In this document: positions 17,997 to 27,900 of the stretch, one piece after another
Layout of the letters: every line of letters starts with the position of its first letter
Position numbering within the stretch: the stretch's first letter is position 1
Source of the DNA: CALLMJ01 sp964493765
GTDB taxonomy: Bacteria > Bacteroidota > Bacteroidia > J057 > CALLMJ01
Reading direction: 5' to 3'
DNA length: 53,215 nucleotides
Assembly (NCBI GenBank): GCA_964493765.1
Contig: CAZBPK010000004.1
Span: 1 to 53,215, forward strand
Made by a program: the position numbers and the translations under genes
The notes under the pieces: model-generated
Seen by the model: the letters and a program-made list of their open reading frames with translations, nothing else
Told to the model about the DNA's origin: nothing
The model's database searches: none

Positions 17997-18151
17997 GCTT
18001 AAATAACAAGAAAATTGTAAAATTAGTTGAATAATTTTAAATCTAACAATAAAAATCCTATGAAGGGTAAGAATTCTAGAATTATTATTTAGAATCAGTC
18101 TAAATTTTGAGAAAAATTGTAGATATTTTTTTTAAATCTGAACAAAAGACT

Positions 18152-18159
18152 AATTTTGC
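18152..18159 (+). promoter_or_regulatory. -7 box TAATTTTG for the sdhCAB operon
   Basis: Matches TAnnTTTG, 36 bases before the sdhC ATG. No convincing -33 TTG at the expected distance. The rest of the 199-base gap to ubiD is A/T-rich without other visible signals. Confidence 0.5.
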
Positions 18160-18195
18160 GTTGTTTTATTTATCAGTAAAGCAAATTACAAAATA

Positions 18196-18879
18196 ATGGA
18201 TACAACCAAACAAGTGCCAAGTTTAATGGCAACATCTATCGGAAGAAAGATTGTTATGGGAATAACTGGTTTATTCTTGTGTACATTCTTAGTTGCTCAT
18301 TTATCAGGTAATTTTTTATTACTAAAACCTTTGTTTGACCCTGCAGATGGCGGCAAAGCGTTTAATGAATATGCAGAGTTTATGTCTAAAAGTCCTATGG
18401 TCAGAATACCCGAAATCATTATGTTTTTGGGTTTTATGATTCATATTGGATTAGCAGCAAGGCTTACTTCACAAAACAAAAAGGCTAGACCACAAGGCTA
18501 TGTTTTTCAAGGAAATGATGGTAAAACCTCTATATTTTCAAAATATATGGGAGTTACCGGTTCTATAGTGCTTATCTTTTTATTAGTGCATTTATACTCA
18601 TTTTTTGTAAAACATCGCATTATTGGTACAGAAGAAACGATGTATGAAACTGTAAAAACTGCATTTTCCAATCCCATCTATGTGCTATTTTATGTAATTG
18701 CTCAAATTTTATTAGCCTTTCACTTAAATCATGGTTTTCAAAGTGGTTTTCAATCTTTAGGATTAAAAAAGAATCCTAAGTGGAATGCTTTAATTAATAA
18801 AGTGGGATTAGGTTTTAGTATCTTAATTCCGTTAGGTTTTGCAATTATTCCAGTCATTATGTACATTCAATCCATTTAA
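18196..18879 (+). CDS. sdhC: Succinate dehydrogenase cytochrome b subunit
   Basis: 227 residues, five predicted membrane helices, matching the type-B (Wolinella/Bacillus-like) diheme cytochrome b subunit that exchanges electrons with menaquinone. Histidines suited to heme ligation occur in the helices (FLVAHLSGNFLL, GFMIHIGLAA, LLVHLYSFF, LAFHLNHGFQ). First gene of a three-gene operon in the order C-A-B; sdhA starts 26 bases after its stop. With a single membrane subunit there is no need for sdhD, and none is present. Confidence 0.93.
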   Translation: MDTTKQVPSLMATSIGRKIVMGITGLFLCTFLVAHLSGNFLLLKPLFDPADGGKAFNEYAEFMSKSPMVRIPEIIMFLGFMIHIGLAARLTSQNKKARPQGYVFQGNDGKTSIFSKYMGVTGSIVLIFLLVHLYSFFVKHRIIGTEETMYETVKTAFSNPIYVLFYVIAQILLAFHLNHGFQSGFQSLGLKKNPKWNALINKVGLGFSILIPLGFAIIPVIMYIQSI

Positions 18880-18905
18880 TGAATTAAAACACAAAAAATA
18901 AAGTT

Positions 18906-20885
18906 ATGGCAAAATTAGAATCTAAAATACCAGAAGGTGATATTTCAACCAAGTGGTCAAAATATAAATCTAAAATTAAAATTGTAGCACCTCATAACAA
19001 AAGAAAATACAAAGTATTAGTTATAGGCAGTGGATTAGCAGGAGCTTCAGCGGCAGCAAGTTTAGCGGAATTAGGTTATAAAGTACATTGTTTTTGTTAT
19101 CAAGATAGTCCAAGACGTGCTCACTCCATTGCCGCTCAAGGGGGTATTAATGCAGCAAAAAATTACAGAAATGATGGTGATTCCGTTTTTAGGTTGTTTT
19201 ACGACACCATTAAAGGTGGAGATTTTAGAGCAAGAGAAGCAAATGTGCATCGCTTGGCAGAAGTTTCTGTTAATATTATAGACCAGTGCGTTGCCCAAGG
19301 CGTTCCTTTTGCAAGAGAATACGGCGGGTTATTAGATAACCGTTCTTTTGGTGGTACGCAAGTTTCAAGAACCTTTTATGCAGCGGGTCAAACGGGGCAG
19401 CAATTACTAATAGGGGCATATCAAGCCTTATCCCGCCAAATTAACATGGGCACTGTTATAATGCACGCTAGAAAAGAACTCCTCGAAATTGTAGTGATTG
19501 ACGGTAAAGCCAAAGGAATCATCACCCGTGATTTGGAAAATGGTAAAATTGAAAGACATTTTGGTCATGCAGTAGTTTTAGCGACTGGTGGTTATGGTAA
19601 CGTTTTCTATTTATCTACTAATGCCAAAAATTCAAATGCTACTGCGATTTTCCGTGCCTATAAAAAAGGAGCATGTTTCGGAAATCCTTGCTTTACTCAA
19701 ATTCACCCTACTTGTATACCCGTTTCTGGTGATTATCAATCTAAATTAACTTTAATGTCAGAGTCATTAAGAAATGATGGTAGAGTTTGGGTTCCTAAAA
19801 ATAAAGACGATAAAAGAGCTCCTAATCAAATCCCGGAAGAAGAGAGAGATTATTATTTAGAGCGTAGATATCCTGCCTTTGGGAACTTGGTACCGAGAGA
19901 TGTAGCTTCTAGGGCTGCAAAAGAAAGATGCGACGCTGGCTATGGAGTAGGACCTTCCAAAATGGCAGTGTATTTAGATTTTGCTTCTGCTATTATTCGT
20001 TATGGAAAAATTGAAGCCAACAAACAAAAATTAGAAAATCCTTCTAATGCTGATATTAAAGAGTTAGGAAAAGGCATCGTCAAAGAAAAATACGGGAACT
20101 TATTTGAAATGTACGAAAAAATTACCAACGAAAACCCTTACGAAGTTCCTATGAGAATTTACCCAGCAGTGCATTACACTATGGGAGGTTTATGGGTTGA
20201 TTATAATTTAATGACTACTATTCCCGGTCTTTATGCAATTGGTGAAGCAAATTTTTCTGACCATGGTGCTAACCGCTTAGGAGCATCTGCTTTAATGCAA
20301 GGTTTAGCTGATGGTTATTTCGTTTTACCTTACACTATTGGAGATTTCTTAGCCGATGAACCTACCGCAGAAATTTCTATTGACCACCCCGCTTTTATTG
20401 ATGCGGAAAATGCCGTAAGAAATAAAATTTCTAAACTATTATCTATTAATGGAACCAAAACTGTTGATGATTTTCACAGAGCATTGGGTAAAATAATGTG
20501 GGATTATTGTGGTATGGCAAGAAATAAAGAAGGTTTAGAATATGCACGTAAAGAAATTCAAAAATTGCGTGAAGAATTTTGGAGAGATGTAAAAGTATTA
20601 GGCAAAAATGAATCCTTCAATCAATCTTTAGAAAAAGCAGGAAGAGTAGCCGATTTCCTTGAACTAGGGGAGTTGATGGTAATTGATGCCTTGCATCGTA
20701 ATGAATCTTGTGGTGGTCACTTTAGAGAAGAATACCAAACTCCAGAAGGTGAAGCACTTAGAGATGATGATAATTATTGTTATGCCGCAGCATGGGAATA
20801 TGCAGGAGATAATAATGAGCCTATTCTCAATAAAGAACCCTTAACTTTTGAATACGTTAAATTAACCCAAAGAAGCTATAAATAA
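18906..20885 (+). CDS. sdhA: Succinate dehydrogenase/fumarate reductase flavoprotein subunit
   Basis: 659 residues, the long form typical of type-B enzymes. The FAD-binding fold begins at VLVIGSGLAGASAAASLAELGY. The covalent-FAD histidine is in RRAHSIAAQGGINAAKNY. Substrate-site elements include HPTCIPVSG and the capping-domain/active-site segment VPRDVASRA. HYTMGGLWVDYNL and FSDHGANRLGASALMQGLADG are also conserved. It catalyses succinate-fumarate interconversion on the cytoplasmic side of complex II. It lies between sdhC and sdhB with short spacers (26 and 10 bases). Confidence 0.96.
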   Translation: MAKLESKIPEGDISTKWSKYKSKIKIVAPHNKRKYKVLVIGSGLAGASAAASLAELGYKVHCFCYQDSPRRAHSIAAQGGINAAKNYRNDGDSVFRLFYDTIKGGDFRAREANVHRLAEVSVNIIDQCVAQGVPFAREYGGLLDNRSFGGTQVSRTFYAAGQTGQQLLIGAYQALSRQINMGTVIMHARKELLEIVVIDGKAKGIITRDLENGKIERHFGHAVVLATGGYGNVFYLSTNAKNSNATAIFRAYKKGACFGNPCFTQIHPTCIPVSGDYQSKLTLMSESLRNDGRVWVPKNKDDKRAPNQIPEEERDYYLERRYPAFGNLVPRDVASRAAKERCDAGYGVGPSKMAVYLDFASAIIRYGKIEANKQKLENPSNADIKELGKGIVKEKYGNLFEMYEKITNENPYEVPMRIYPAVHYTMGGLWVDYNLMTTIPGLYAIGEANFSDHGANRLGASALMQGLADGYFVLPYTIGDFLADEPTAEISIDHPAFIDAENAVRNKISKLLSINGTKTVDDFHRALGKIMWDYCGMARNKEGLEYARKEIQKLREEFWRDVKVLGKNESFNQSLEKAGRVADFLELGELMVIDALHRNESCGGHFREEYQTPEGEALRDDDNYCYAAAWEYAGDNNEPILNKEPLTFEYVKLTQRSYK

Positions 20886-20895
20886 ATTTTTAGTT

Positions 20896-21648
20896 ATGCG
20901 TACAATGAAATTAAAACTCCATATCTGGAGACAAGAAAATAGAGAAGCCCAAGGACGTATGGAAACCTACTCTTTAGAAGGTGTTAATGAACACATGTCC
21001 TTTTTAGAGATGTTAGATGTTTTGAATGAAAAGCTAATAAAAGAAGGTAAAGACCCCGTTGCCTTTGACCATGATTGTAGAGAAGGTATTTGTGGTTCTT
21101 GTGGTATGGTTATTAATGGTAGAGCTCACGGACCTTGGTACAAAACTACTACTTGCCAACTACACATGCGTGAATTTAAAGACGGCGACGAAATTTATAT
21201 AGAACCCTTTCGTGCTGCAGCTTTTCCGATAATTAAAGATTTAGTAGTTGACCGTTCTGCTTTTGATAGAATCATTCAAGCGGGTGGTTATGTATCTGTG
21301 AATACTGGTGGGATTCCTGATGCTAATGCTATTCCAATAGGAAAAGAAATTGCAGACCAAGCATTTGAAGCTGCTACTTGTATTGGTTGTGGTGCTTGCG
21401 TTGCTACTTGTAAAAATGCTTCTGCTATGTTGTTTGTTAGTGCAAAAATTTCTCATTTAGGTTTATTACCTCAAGGTCAGCCAGAAAGAATGCAAAGAGT
21501 TCTTGATATGGTCGCACAAATGGACAAAGAAGGGTTTGGAAATTGTACAAATACTGGCGCTTGTGAAGTGGAATGCCCTAAAGGAATTTCCTTAGTAAAT
21601 ATAGCTAGAATGAATTGCGATTACTTTGAGGCTCAACTTAAAAAGTAA
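20896..21648 (+). CDS. sdhB: Succinate dehydrogenase iron-sulfur subunit
   Basis: 250 residues carrying the three complex II clusters. The [2Fe-2S] ligands are in DCREGICGSCGMVINGRAHG with a distal Cys in TTTCQLHM. The [4Fe-4S]/[3Fe-4S] ligands are in CIGCGACVATCKNAS and CTNTGACEVECPKGI. The protein could start at 20896 or at the second Met (20905); the first is kept because it fits the 10-base spacing to sdhA. It passes electrons from the flavin to the cytochrome b. No hairpin terminator is evident after it, only an A-rich run. Confidence 0.95.
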   Translation: MRTMKLKLHIWRQENREAQGRMETYSLEGVNEHMSFLEMLDVLNEKLIKEGKDPVAFDHDCREGICGSCGMVINGRAHGPWYKTTTCQLHMREFKDGDEIYIEPFRAAAFPIIKDLVVDRSAFDRIIQAGGYVSVNTGGIPDANAIPIGKEIADQAFEAATCIGCGACVATCKNASAMLFVSAKISHLGLLPQGQPERMQRVLDMVAQMDKEGFGNCTNTGACEVECPKGISLVNIARMNCDYFEAQLKK

Positions 21649-21698
21649 TTAAATTGAAAAAAAATAAAAAAAATATATGCACGAATAAAAAAAGTACT

Positions 21699-21706
21699 TA
21701 TATTTG
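21699..21706 (+). promoter_or_regulatory. -7 box TATATTTG for the DUF6089-like gene
   Basis: Matches TAnnTTTG, 29 bases before the ATG at 21736. Confidence 0.5.
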
Positions 21707-21735
21707 TGCCATTATAAATTGATTGACAAAAAAAT

Positions 21736-22578
21736 ATGCTAAACATAAAGCTTTTTTCAATATTTATTCTGTTTATTGCATTTAATCAGTTAAATGCACA
21801 GGTGAGTAAAAGTTACATATCATTGGGTCCTTCTTTAGGTGCGACCAATTATAAAGGTGACCTAGATGATGATTTTACTTTAAGATTTACCAAACCTGGC
21901 TTAGGGGCAGTTTTTAATTGGCATTTTCACCCAAATTTTAGATTTAGATTAACCTATATCCATGGTTGGATGGGTGCTGCAGATTCTGTTTCTAAAATAG
22001 AATCAAGAAAATGGAGAAATCTAAGCTTCCGTTCCAGAGTTGATGAAATATCTGCTCAACTTGTTTATGATTTATTAGGTTCTTCCAGAAGACCAAAGTA
22101 TAGACCTCTTTACACACCCTATGTTTTTGCAGGTATAGCAGTTTATAACTATAATCCTCAAGCCAAATTAGATGGTACTTGGTACAATCTTCATGACTAT
22201 GGAACTGAAGGTCAAAAATTGCCAGGGGCAACTAATAAATATTCTCTTACTCAAATTGCAATTCCAGTAGGGTTAGGTTTTAAGTATAAATTGAATAATT
22301 ATTGGGATTTGGCGGTTGAAATGGGAGTAAGAAAACTGTTTACCGATTATTTAGATGATGTAAGTGATAAATATGTTGACCCCAATGAATTATTAGCAAC
22401 TGGTGGACCTACTGCAGTAAAATTAGCTGATAGAAGTAAATATACTCAAAACGGTAGCAGCGGTTTCGAATCTAAAGACGTTAGAGGATTTAAAGAACAA
22501 AATGACTGGTATATTTATACTGGATTTATATTAACAAGAATTATTGATGGTGGAAATAAGTGCCCTAAATTCCAATAA
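21736..22578 (+). CDS. Outer-membrane beta-barrel protein, DUF6089/PorG-like
   Basis: 280 residues with a signal peptide ending in LNAQ. The mature part resembles the DUF6089 group: an N-terminal GPSLGATNYKGDL segment, alternating amphipathic strands, and a conserved stretch TQIAIPVGLGFKYKLNNYWDLAVEMGVR cut by a loop and followed by KLFTDYLDDVS. Some DUF6089-type proteins have been linked to the T9SS outer-membrane component PorG; I offer that only as a possibility. It stands alone, with its own -7 box and a strong terminator, between sdhB and lepB. Confidence 0.75.
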   Translation: MLNIKLFSIFILFIAFNQLNAQVSKSYISLGPSLGATNYKGDLDDDFTLRFTKPGLGAVFNWHFHPNFRFRLTYIHGWMGAADSVSKIESRKWRNLSFRSRVDEISAQLVYDLLGSSRRPKYRPLYTPYVFAGIAVYNYNPQAKLDGTWYNLHDYGTEGQKLPGATNKYSLTQIAIPVGLGFKYKLNNYWDLAVEMGVRKLFTDYLDDVSDKYVDPNELLATGGPTAVKLADRSKYTQNGSSGFESKDVRGFKEQNDWYIYTGFILTRIIDGGNKCPKFQ

Positions 22579-22598
22579 TTAAAATTATCAAAAAAAAG

Positions 22599-22628
22599 AA
22601 GCTGCTCTTATGAGCAGCTTTTTTTTTG
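22599..22628 (+). terminator. Intrinsic terminator after the DUF6089-like gene
   Basis: A nine-base perfect stem AAGCTGCTC/GAGCAGCTT with a TTAT loop, followed by a run of T; the A-run upstream extends the pairing. Confidence 0.9.
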
Positions 22629-22668
22629 ATTTTACTAATTTTCATCTCAATTTACTAAAGTTTATTTT

Positions 22669-22676
22669 TATCTTTG
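22669..22676 (+). promoter_or_regulatory. -7 box TATCTTTG for lepB
   Basis: Matches TAnnTTTG, 13 bases before the ATG at 22690. Confidence 0.55.
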
Positions 22677-22689
22677 CAGTTCAAAAAAT

Positions 22690-23862
22690 ATGAATTGGAA
22701 ATTTTGGCAAAAAAACAATAATAAATTAGACGAATCTTCAAATGAAAAGCCTAAAAGTAAGCTAAGAGAATGGTTAGATGCTTTAATTTGGGCGGGTGGT
22801 GCTGCATTATTAATTAGAACTTTCTTTTTAGAAGCTTTTATGATACCTACTTCCTCAATGGAAAGAACCATGATGGTAGGGGATTTTCTTTTTGTTAGTA
22901 AAGTTCATTATGGGCCAAGAGTTCCTATGACTTTTCTGTCTGTTCCTTTTGTTCATAATAAATTACCTTTTGTAAATGTACCCTCATTTCTGGAATGGAT
23001 TAGAATTCCTTATATGAGATTGCCGGGGTTTGTTGATATAAAAAGAAACGATATTGTTGTGTTTAATTACCCCGCTGATGACATCAAGCCCAATAACCCC
23101 GAATTAGGTCCCGTAAGAATACCCAGCTTTAAAGAAAATTATATTAAAAGATGTGTAGCACAAGCTGGGGATACTTTAGAAATTAGAGATGGGCAGGTTT
23201 TTATCAATGGGGAACCTGGTTGGAACCCACCCGATATGCAATATCAATATTATGTTCTTTCTGAGGGTGGTTTAAGCTATGATTATCTAAAAAAATTAGG
23301 CTTTAGACCCGAAACTTCCGATAATTTTAATTGGAGACAAACTCATATTCCTAATGTTTATGAAATGTTCTTAACTGATTCTATCAGAAATATTTTAAGT
23401 GTTTGGCCTAACATTAAACGTATTGAAAAAAATATTATGCCTAAGTTTTCACAAAATGATACTGTGCCAATCAATAGAATTTCTAATATTGAGTTTTTCC
23501 CCAATCACCCCGATTTTTATTGGAACTTAGACCAGTTTGGTCCTCTTTATTTACCCAAAAGAGGTGATAAAATCTCTTTGACCACCCAAAATTTACCTCT
23601 CTACCAAAGATGTATTGAAGCTTATGAAAGGCATAATTTAAAAGTAGAAAATGGAAAAATTTATATTGATGGTAAAGAAACCAATGAATATACTTTTGAA
23701 ATGAATTACTATTTTATGATGGGAGATAACCGTTATAACTCTCAAGATAGTAGATTTTGGGGAATGGTTCCTGAGGACCATATTATCGGAAAGCCTTTGT
23801 TTGTTTTATTTTCTATTGAAAGAGGTATTCGTTGGAATAGAATTTTAAAAATTCCTCATTAA
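22690..23862 (+). CDS. lepB: Signal peptidase I, long Bacteroidota form
   Basis: 390 residues, anchored by one N-terminal helix (ALIWAGGAALLIRTFFLEAF). The catalytic serine is Ser56 in PTSSMERTM and the general-base lysine is Lys153 in YIKRCVAQAGD. The C-terminal box GDNRYNSQDSRFWGMVPEDHIIGK is intact. About 180 residues separate the catalytic core halves, much more than in E. coli LepB's equivalent segment; such insertions are usual for this phylum. It removes signal peptides from secreted and outer-membrane precursors, including T9SS cargo. The ccmB gene begins at the base after its stop. Confidence 0.94.
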   Translation: MNWKFWQKNNNKLDESSNEKPKSKLREWLDALIWAGGAALLIRTFFLEAFMIPTSSMERTMMVGDFLFVSKVHYGPRVPMTFLSVPFVHNKLPFVNVPSFLEWIRIPYMRLPGFVDIKRNDIVVFNYPADDIKPNNPELGPVRIPSFKENYIKRCVAQAGDTLEIRDGQVFINGEPGWNPPDMQYQYYVLSEGGLSYDYLKKLGFRPETSDNFNWRQTHIPNVYEMFLTDSIRNILSVWPNIKRIEKNIMPKFSQNDTVPINRISNIEFFPNHPDFYWNLDQFGPLYLPKRGDKISLTTQNLPLYQRCIEAYERHNLKVENGKIYIDGKETNEYTFEMNYYFMMGDNRYNSQDSRFWGMVPEDHIIGKPLFVLFSIERGIRWNRILKIPH

Positions 23863-24558
23863 TTGGATATTTTTCGGTTATTCATAGAAGTACTCATTTT
23901 TTGGTTTAAACCCATATTTCTTTTTTTAAAAAAAGAAGTTAATGAAGAGTTTAAAAGACCTACCAATCTTTTTGGAGTTTTACTTTATTTGGTTTGTGCA
24001 ACCTTTATTATCTCTTTAGTTACAAAAGGAAACGTAAACGCTACTATTTGGAGTGCTTTTTTTTGGATTTTGATGATGTTTGTAAGTTTTAGTGTTTTTA
24101 ATAAAAACCTTAATTCTGACGAGCAAAGAAAATGGAATTACTATTACCTTTTGGTTCATCCTATACAGTTCATTTTAGCAAGAATTTTTTATCATTCCCT
24201 ATTTCTATGGGTTTTAGGATTTGTTAATTTTGTTCTTTTATCTCTTTGGATTAAAAATCCTTTGGTTTCTTATGAAGTATTTGCAATTATTATTTTGCTG
24301 GGTGGTTTAGGGTTTTCAAGCTCTTTGACTCTTATTAGTTCAATTGCTGTTCAATCTAATCATCCAACTATGATAATGTCCGTTTTGGGATTTCCTTTAG
24401 TTATTCCTTTGATTTGGACTTTAATCAAGGTTACTCTTTTGAGCATTCAAGGACTTGATTTTTCAGATGTTTCCCAATATATATTTTTCTTGGGTTCAAT
24501 CAATATTATTTGTATTTTGCTGAGTATTATTCTTTTCCCAATTGTTTGGAAAGAGTAA
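23863..24558 (+). CDS. ccmB: Heme exporter protein CcmB
   Basis: 231 residues, about six membrane helices, with a TTG start immediately after the lepB stop. The N-terminus has the typical cytoplasmic FLKKEVNEEFKRPTNLFGVLLYL. Conserved family segments include WSAFFWILMMFVSFSVFNKN, RKWNYYYLLVHPIQFILARIFYHSL and LGGLGFSSSLTLISSIA. CcmB is the permease partner of the CcmA ATPase in the system that frees heme-loaded CcmE. CcmC is 20 kb upstream at 2812, and ccmA and ccmE are not in the window. Translation is presumably coupled to lepB because there is no spacer. Confidence 0.88.
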   Translation: MDIFRLFIEVLIFWFKPIFLFLKKEVNEEFKRPTNLFGVLLYLVCATFIISLVTKGNVNATIWSAFFWILMMFVSFSVFNKNLNSDEQRKWNYYYLLVHPIQFILARIFYHSLFLWVLGFVNFVLLSLWIKNPLVSYEVFAIIILLGGLGFSSSLTLISSIAVQSNHPTMIMSVLGFPLVIPLIWTLIKVTLLSIQGLDFSDVSQYIFFLGSINIICILLSIILFPIVWKE

Positions 24559-24908
24559 ATCAATACTTTTTCACCATGAAAGTATTATAAGTGAGTCTCA
24601 GCAGATTCTGCATTTCTGAAAAAATTAAGAAATTAGTGAATTTTTAAAAATTTTATGACGTTTATAAAAGTAATTCATTAAAATTTATCTAACTAATATT
24701 AAAATTATTTATGTATAGCTATGTTTTTTTATTAATTCTTAACTTAACAATTTATTTTTTTACTGAATATTACATTTTTAAAAAGTCAAATAGTTCTTGA
24801 AAATAATTTTTTAATCATATTTTTTTGCTCAAAATGTAATAAATTTGTTAAAAAAAATTTTTTTATAATTTTTTTTGCCATTGTACATTTAATATTAAAA
24901 ATTGTCAG
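24559..24908. other. A/T-rich intergenic region upstream of the giant cargo gene
   Basis: About 350 bases with very low GC. It contains a hairpin of eight base pairs (AATACTTT 24562-24569 with AAAGTATT 24579-24586) with no T-run, a small inverted repeat GCAGATTCTGC at 24601-24611, and long homopolymeric A and T tracts near 24840-24875. No gene is apparent. Confidence 0.6.
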
Positions 24909-24916
24909 TATATTTG
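24909..24916 (+). promoter_or_regulatory. -7 box TATATTTG for the giant T9SS cargo gene
   Basis: Matches TAnnTTTG and lies 21 bases before the ATG at 24938. Its position excludes the in-frame TTG at 24902 as the start. Confidence 0.5.
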
Positions 24917-24937
24917 CCTACTAATATCCTAAAAGAT

Positions 24938-27900
24938 ATGGAAAAATATTTACCTAAAATTACTTTTAAAATGAAGTCAAAGCATCTTCTTGCTCTGCTT
25001 ATGCTTCTTTATGTGGGAGCATACGCACAAAATGATTTGCCAGATCCAGAACTAGTGGCAAGAAAATTAAGAGTAGTAGACTCTTTAAATTCTTTGCCAC
25101 CGAAACCTATGGGCGCTAGTATTTTGACTAGCCCTGATTCAGATTGTAGAACAGCGATATCAGTTTGCCAACAAACTTACACACAAACGAACTCTTATCC
25201 TAACTATGGTACTACCCAGGATTTACCCAGTCCCAGTGGGTGTGGAAGTGGTAATGGCTTATGTCTTTTGGCACGAGAACAAAAAACAGCTTGGTACACT
25301 TTTACAGTACAGTCCTCAGGAACTTTTGGTTTTACGATTAATACTTCCTATGATTATGATTTTGCATTGTATAATGTAACGGGATTAGCCAATTTAGGTT
25401 GCTCTCAAATACAAAGTGGTGCTATACAGCCTGTACGTTGTAACTTCTCTGCAACTTATGGTACAACAGGGCTTACCTTGCCTCCTAGTGGAACCATTCC
25501 ACTTTGTGTTAATGCTTCGGGTTCCCCTACAATGCCCGGAATTAACGTAACAGCAGGACAAACCTATGTTTTAGTAGTGGATAATTATACCATGGACGCA
25601 ACAGGTTATACGATTACTTTCACAGGTACTGCATCTATTTATGATGTTACTCCCCCTACTGTAAGTTCCTCTCCTTTTAATTGTTCAAATCCTTCTACTC
25701 ATACTATTACCTTAAATTTTAATGAACCGGTTTTATGTTCTGCAATTAATCCAGCGAACTTTAGTTTAACTGCTAATCCAGGCGGTTGGAGTATAGCCAG
25801 TGTTTCAGGAACAGGATGTGGAAGTTCATCATATACAAATACAGTTACAGTGACATTAAATGTAGGAACTTCCAGTGGAACAGTTACTTTACAGGCTACT
25901 GGAATTCAAGATAAGTGTGGTAACACTATGGCAACTTATAGCACTTCTTTTTCTCCAATTGCTCCTTTTACAATATCGCCTGCAAGTGCTAATATCTGTC
26001 AAGGAGGTAATGTAACTTTAAATGGACCCGCTATGCCAATGGGTTATACTTATTCATGGAGTAATGGAGCTACTACTCAAAACATTACGGTTTCACCTAC
26101 TTCTACCACTACTTACACTCTAACAGTTACCAGCCCCAGTGGTTGTACGCGTTCTGCTAGTGCTACCGTAAATGTAGTTCCTCCCCCTGTAGCTTCTGCT
26201 TCTCCGAATGCAATATCTTTATGTCCTGCTACGACAGGAACTTCTACGGTAACGGCTACTATCGGTGGAGCACCTTGTACAAATTGTACTTTTACTTGGT
26301 CTCATGGTTTAGGTACCGATGCTAGTACTTCCTCTTCTACGAGATCTGGCTTAACTGCTAACACTTATACCGTTACAGTTTCTGCTCCCGGTTGTGCAAT
26401 AACCAGTTCTGTAAATATTACAGTTACCGATGTATCCGTATCAGGTTCTACGACCTGCGATGTTTTATATGTTACGCCTACGGGTACAGGAACAGGATTA
26501 ACTCCTTCAGACCCAGCTAATATTACTTCTGCTATAGCTTCCGTAAACTGCCAAGCGACTGTAATCAAAATGGCAGTAGGAACTTACAATATCAGTTCTC
26601 CTATTACAATGAAAAGTTTTATTACCTTGGAGGGCGGCTATAATGCTTCTTTTACCCAAAAAGTAAGTGCCGCAGGAGGTCAAACCATCATTAATAGAAC
26701 GGCTACCAATATAGAAGGAACTGCCAATGTAGACCCTAGAATAGTAGCCATATCTTGTGTTGGAATTAGTAATTTTAGACTTCAAGATTTAACGATACAA
26801 ACAGCCAATGCACCTGCACCTGGTACTCTTGCAGGAAATTTAAGAGGAATTTCTACTTATTCTGTGTATTTGAGTGGATGTTCTAATTACAACATTGTAA
26901 GATGTAGATTATTAGCAGGTCAGGGAGGATCAGGAACGAATGGAACGAATGGATCAGGAACTAGACCCGATGGTTCACCAGGTACAGGGGGTACAGGTAG
27001 TGGTCAAAGTGGGACAGAATGTGGCGGAAGTAGTGGGGCAGGAGGTACAGGAGGGACTTCTACTACAGGTGCTGCGGGAGGTGCAGGAGGTGGCGGCGTA
27101 GGAGGAGGAGGTTGTAATATTTTTGGCTGTAATGCTAATAATGCAAACGGAAATAATGGTGGTACTGGAGGTTTTGGGGGCAATGGAGCAACAGGAAGCT
27201 CGCTTCCTACTCCCGGGTTGGCTTCCCCTTATTATCAACCTGCGGGGCAGTCAGGTACCGGTTCCCCTGGTGGTCATGGCGGTGGTGGTGGCGGCGGCAG
27301 CGGCGGAGATATAGGAACTTGCTGTACTTGTTCTTGTGGAAGTGGAAATGCTTATGGGGGTAATGGTGGTAATGGTGGACGAGGAGGAAATCCTGGTACA
27401 GGAGGCTATGGCGGCGGTGGCTCTTTTGCTTTGTATGTTAATGCGAATGGAGCAGGAGGACAAGTAGTGGATTGTGAATACCAAAGTACTTCAGGCTCGG
27501 GAGGAGCAGGGGGAGCAGGTGCCGCAGGTCAAGCAGGGTTTGCAGGTTCTGCGGGAGGGAGTCATTCTCGTTGTGGTGGTTTTTCAGGTGGTACAGGTGG
27601 AACTGGTGGCGCAGGTGGAACTGGTGGCGCAGGAGGCGCAGGCGCTAATGGACTCGCCGCTAGAATTGCATTAGTCTCTGGTACTAATATTACTGTAATC
27701 AATAATGGTTCTTCCTCATCTTTAGCTGCAGGGGCTCATAATCCTGCTAGCTTCGGACTAACTACTCAACCTACTTTAACCGTAGATAATATAAGTTGTA
27801 CTCAATCTAATATTAGTCATAATACCACAGCATCAAGCCCTACTTATACAGGTTTGGGTTCTGGAGTAACTACCCCTGTATTACCTGCGGCGGGTGCTTC

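Noticed and set aside
24902..24937. TTG start at 24902 for the giant protein
   Set aside because: It lies upstream of and overlaps the -7 box at 24909-24916; the ATG at 24938 or 24971 gives a proper signal peptide.
27596..27631. Possible CRISPR-like or minisatellite array
   Set aside because: Two adjacent 18-base units without spacers inside a coding glycine tract; it is a coding tandem repeat.
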